Source: Galbula dea (Eukaryota; Chordata; Aves; Piciformes; Galbulidae). Taken from it: DNA of 64,000 bases. The notes under the pieces were generated by a model. That model made no database searches. It saw only the letters and a program-made list of their open reading frames with translations, and was not told the origin of the DNA. A program made the translations under genes and the position numbers. The DNA lies in the NCBI GenBank assembly GCA_013399015.1, contig VWZX01002298.1:124001-188000 (forward strand). The letters run 5' to 3'. Shown here one piece after another: positions 59,698-64,000 of the stretch; positions within the stretch are counted from its first letter, which is position 1, and each line of letters opens with the position of its first letter.

Positions 59698-62217
59698 AGG
59701 CTTAAATATATGCAGAAACATGTGACTCAAAATCACTCATTGTTAAAACTGAGTATATGTGTAACAATATAGACTTTATTCTATTAACTCAACCTACAGG
59801 GTTTTGACTGAACTACACAGGCTGTTTGATTTCTTCCAGCCATTGTTAACTTAATGAGACTTGAGATTGCTCAAAGTTCTCTTGCCAATACTTTCCTGTA
59901 AGAAGAGATAAATTAAAGCAAACAAACCCAAAGTGAAGCAAAAACAATTCAGCTGCGTGGAGGAAAGCCAATAAAAGTAACTCCTGATGGCCTCATTTTT
60001 TGCTTGATGTGGGCTGACCTTGTGGACACACATTGTGTCTGTGTCAGCTGGACTGGGGCATGGTGAAATCTGTGTTTGCTGCTCTGCTGTGTTGCTGGAG
60101 ATACTTGACAGCTCCATTTATATTTGAAAAGCAGGTTTGGCTAGGCACCAAGCCAGCCTCACATATGATAGCCTCTTCCTCAGAGAGCTACAGGCTGGAG
60201 CGTGTGTTGGACAGGAGAGAAAAGTGAGAGAGCTGAGGGCAGAGGAAACATGAGACTGAGGATTTGTAGGGCATATGCATTCCTGGGTTGATGAAATTGC
60301 CATCTGTATTTGTCTTGCCTCTGTGCAGGGTAAACAGAGCACCCACGGTCCCTGAGGCTGGAGGGAGGCTGTGGACAGCACTTGCCCAGCTGCTTCTCTA
60401 ATGGATGTTCAGCCTCTCTGATCTCCCCGCATGTCTCTGTGCTTTGTTTGCCCATGGCAATCTCTCTAAGTAACTCTTTGGAGAAGTAGATTTTAGCCAA
60501 AGGTTCAGTTACTACTTGGGCTAAGTCTGCAGAGCTTTCCTCCTCTTCACAGCAGAGCAGCCACATGGAGGACTTCAGAAGTTCACATATTACTGATGAA
60601 TTACCTATCTCCTCCATGTGATAAGTAAGAAAGACCAAGCTACTTTCCGGAGCTACCAGCTCCTTTCTGAGACTTGTGCTGTGTGTCCCTGACACCTGGC
60701 TTTGGGAGACAGTACATACTTCTTGCAGCAAACCCAAAATCTTTGCCCCAGACCTTGGCAGGATGCACTTTGAGCTCCCCATAGCCAGCTCCCCACACTG
60801 CACCAACAGAGCTCATCTCTAGGTTTCCTTTCCCATGCAGCTTAGGTGGGTTTTTATCAGTGGTTAGTGGGATAAAAGTATCAGTCAGGGCTAAGTGGGA
60901 ATAGAAGTGGCCAGTCACCACTCCATCAGCCTGGTGGCCAGCAGAGCTGCTGGAGTAGAATCAATGGCTGCTGAGAGCAGTGCCCTCAAGGCACCAGCAG
61001 ACACAGCTCAGCATACTTCTGGATTGGTGTAAGCCAGGGACACTTCTGTCCCATGGCTCCAGTGTTGTGCAACACATGTGAACACTCTATTATTCTGCAG
61101 TCATCTCCCTCTCCTTCCTGCTCCCCCCTCAGCTGATCTCCATAATGTGCAGCATTTAGACATTCTGGTCTGGCTATAGAAGATGATAAGTGATACTTGA
61201 TGACCTTCATTAATGACATTACTTGAATTCAGCTGAATGAAGGACAGATAAAGATTGGAGAGCAGACAAATGCTGAGCAACAGACTCTTCTGCTATATAG
61301 AAAATGACTTGATCTAGGCAGATAACAGCTAACATTTAGGCTAGGAAACAACTCTGGCTGAGCAGCTCTTCTGGGCTGCTGTTTTCTGGATGCTGTAGGC
61401 TGAAGGCTGGGTTGAGTTTAGGGCAAGATGCTGTTAGTGGGACTAATTGCATACAAACTGCTGAAGGTGTTTCTGCAGGGCTGTGGTTCCTGTGGCTGAG
61501 GGCAGGGTACTCCCTCCTCCAAGTTCTTCCTGCTCTTTAGATAAATTTTGGCTTGACACACACTGGTGCCTGAAACATCACCCTTGAAAACATTTTGGCC
61601 TTGAACTGGCTTCTGTGGGCATCTTAGTTGAGGCTGACAGCATCAGAATTTTGTAGATTGACAAAAAAATCCTGGCTGGAAAAGGAGATCTCTGCCTTGG
61701 ATTATGGAAATGTCACACTGTTTCTTGGCATCCTTGGTGCTACATAGCAGGAGGCAAATAATCAGTTCTCCACTTTCTTATGTTTGTTTTTTTTTCCAAG
61801 AGAGCTGAAACTGCATTAAGGACTGTTGACCACACAGAAACACAGGAGATTCAAATGGTCTGAGCCTTGACAATATATCATCTATCTATCATCTACTGAC
61901 AGTGCTTGTGTTACCTTTGGTGACAGTTGCCCTGCCTACAGATCAATGGAAACTATTTGCTTTTATCTAATTGCATTACTGCCAAATATAGAGACACATG
62001 TCCTAAGCTGGTCATCATCTGGACTTGAAGACTGTGTCTCTCTGGCTTTCAGTCACAGCTGTGATGTCCCTCCTGTAGTTCTGCCCATGTCCAGGCACTT
62101 GCCCCCAGCTCATGCTGCATATCAGAGAGCCACCTGACCCCCAGGAGATGCCTTTGCTGCCCTCACATGTCATAGTCATCGCTAGGAGTATTTGGGAGAT
62201 CTGGAGCACAGCATTAT
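59698..62217. other. Non-coding DNA, no convincing gene
   Basis: Contains a 208-codon minus-strand open frame at 60180-60806 that I could not assign to any family. A tetranucleotide-like ATCT run lies near 61877-61897. Confidence 0.4.
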
Positions 62218-62466
62218 CATACAGTCATAGAACGGCTTGGGTTGGAAGGAATCTTAAAGATCACCTAGTTCCAACTCCCCTGCCACCTCCCACTAGACCA
62301 GATTGTTCAAAGGGTCACCCAACCTGGCCTTGAACACTTCCAGGGAGGGGGCATCCATAACCTCTCTCAGCTACCTGTTTCAGTATCTCACCATGCTCAC
62401 AGTAAAAAATTTCTCCATAATATCTAACCTAAACCTGCCCTTTTTCCATTCTGGTTCTTCAGCCCC
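62218..62466 (-). mobile_element. CR1 LINE 3' fragment
   Basis: Starts TACAGTCATAGAACGGCTTG. It runs through GGGTTGGAAGGAATCTTAAA, CACCCAACCTGGCCTTGAAC, TCCAGGGAGGGGGCATCCAT and AATATCTAACCTAAACCTGC. Confidence 0.9.
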
Positions 62467-64000
62467 TGACTGTGGTTTTGCTGAGTCCTTGGAGGAAGAA
62501 TGCCATGGTCTGTTGGGACACCCATTGCCATCCAGTTACTTCACATTGCAGTCACCCAAGAGAGGTTAAAGTAAAAGCACGAGTGCAACCAGATGTTCAT
62601 AATTTGTTCTTCCACCTGAGAACACCATTGTACGTGCTCATGACAGATGCAAATGAAGATATGAAAGATGTGCCAGTACCTCTGCTTGCACTAATTCTAC
62701 ACCAGCAAGGCTTCCCTGCCTCTTCCTTTCACTCTGTGGCTTATGCCAGTCAGGAGCCTCTGACAGAGGCAGTATTTAAAGAGCTTTGCTTCAAGAGCAG
62801 CTCTGTGTCTCCCTGATGGTCCTGGTGCTAAGTCATCCTCCTCTTCCACACCACAACCATCCTCTTCTGACATTATCTCAGGACATCCAAGAAGGTATCA
62901 GCTTCCTCCTGGGAATTCTTCCTATTCCCTCCTTATGCAGGAGACAGACAATTACAGCAACTGTCATTTCCCACCCTTACATGCATAGGCAAGGATTTCT
63001 GTCCTGCAGCTGCTGTGTGACAAGCAATTCTTTGATGCCAGGAGAGGTGACACTGCCTACAGCCCCTGGATGACTTCTCAGCCTGTCCTAGAGAGGAACA
63101 TCTCCTTCACCAGGCCTCACAGGCTGCCCTGATGACACACAGGGGAAACACCTAAACAGAACAATAATGTAACTCATCACTGGCTCCTGAGACCAGACAC
63201 ATCAGCCTCTGGGGGCTGATGCTCACCCTCATCCTTTTGGGCACACACTGCATGTATTTGTCTACCAACAGCTTCAGAGTTGAGAGAAATCAGAACTTCA
63301 AGACTCCCAATTTGAGAGTCCTGATTACTGGAAGTAGAGACAAGATTGCAAGATTGTAACATGTTTTCTGGTTATTACATTATTTTGTTCATTAGGTGGG
63401 AATTGCATAACCAAAACACTGACTTTCTTGACAGCTCACAAAACTGGAGAAGGCAGAGCAGACCTGGGCACGTTATCTGTGTTTCTTTCATAGTATGTCA
63501 AAGCTCCCACAGCACTGTAAAATTTCATGGCCTGAATTTTTTGATTTTTTCCTTAAAGACAAAATTACCAAAGGGAATAATGATCAAAACCCATGCTGAG
63601 CCTTGTCTAAGCACAAGCTATGGCAGAGCATGGGAAGGAGAGGGAGGGTTCACACATTGGCACAAACAGCTCTCAGTTTGAGTTTGCCAAGCGAAATACC
63701 CTGATTTGGCCACTTCCTATGGAGAAAAATGTTGACTTTCCAGAAAACAGTGTTCTTTGAAAGGCTGAAACTGGGCAAAAGGCTGGACACAGCATGTCTG
63801 TAAGAAAGGCAGAAGTTATGGTGCTGTAACATCTGTGTGGGGACTTGGATGCAGGAGTCTTAGACTAAGAAGTGATCTAAGTATCAATTACAAATCTAGG
63901 TATCAGCTCTCAAAAATCTGCCTCCATTTCTGTCTCAAAAGCACCCTTATGAAGACTCTTTTCTGTTTATAGAGAGAAGTAAACAGATTGCAGAAACCTG
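62467..64000. other. Non-coding DNA to the window end, no gene seen
   Basis: The open frame at 62472-62816 begins at the edge of the CR1 element and has no domain that I can recognise. The remaining sequence is unique and AT-moderate. Confidence 0.45.

Noticed and set aside
62472..62816. 114-codon plus-strand frame beside a CR1, considered as a retroviral or cellular coding remnant
   Set aside because: No recognisable motif and it starts at the edge of the CR1 element.
1..64000. CRISPR arrays, bacterial operons, phage or plasmid features
   Set aside because: No direct-repeat/spacer pattern and no prokaryotic gene organisation; the window is vertebrate.

Overview
The window reads as nuclear DNA of a bird. 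It is AT-moderate, poor in CpG and mostly non-coding, and it carries many CR1 retrotransposon 3' ends with the avian octamer-type tail (ATTCTGTG/ATTCTATG). It also holds one solo LTR whose termini and layout resemble avian ERVL-type LTRs. I cannot fix the species. Nothing looks bacterial or plasmid-borne.

The one confident gene is a complete, plus-strand, eleven-coding-exon gene from 18038 to 40621. All exon junctions have AG acceptors and GT donors, all phases match, and the joined reading frame is 1,971 nt, or 656 residues plus a stop. The product is a Sec6/exocyst-component-3-like protein with a basic N-terminus. Its length and organisation fit TNFAIP2 (M-Sec, B94), a cytoplasmic, membrane-associated Sec6 relative that is induced by TNF and involved in membrane protrusion and tunnelling-nanotube formation. 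Exon 3 is the least certain part. The protein ends in a cysteine cluster (CGCLCC) that may be a lipidation site.

Layout: 1-17797 is upstream non-coding DNA with small simple repeats and one CR1 fragment. A TATA-like promoter candidate and 5' UTR lie at 17800-18037. TNFAIP2 occupies 18038-40621, with CR1 copies in introns 3, 7, 9 and possibly 10. Intron 9 carries a tail-to-tail CR1 pair. Intron 6 carries an unusual tRNA-Glu/CR1 chimera that looks like a CR1-mobilised SINE. A young CR1 fragment sits about 90 bases after the stop codon. From 41 kb to 64 kb I find no convincing gene, only CR1 fragments of several ages, a CpG-rich patch at about 49.58-49.81 kb that could be a promoter, and the solo LTR at 58950-59697.

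The most interesting item is the tRNA-Glu-headed, CR1-tailed element at 30537-30689. Avian SINEs are rare, and those I know of were described with other tRNA heads, so it may mark a little-described SINE family.
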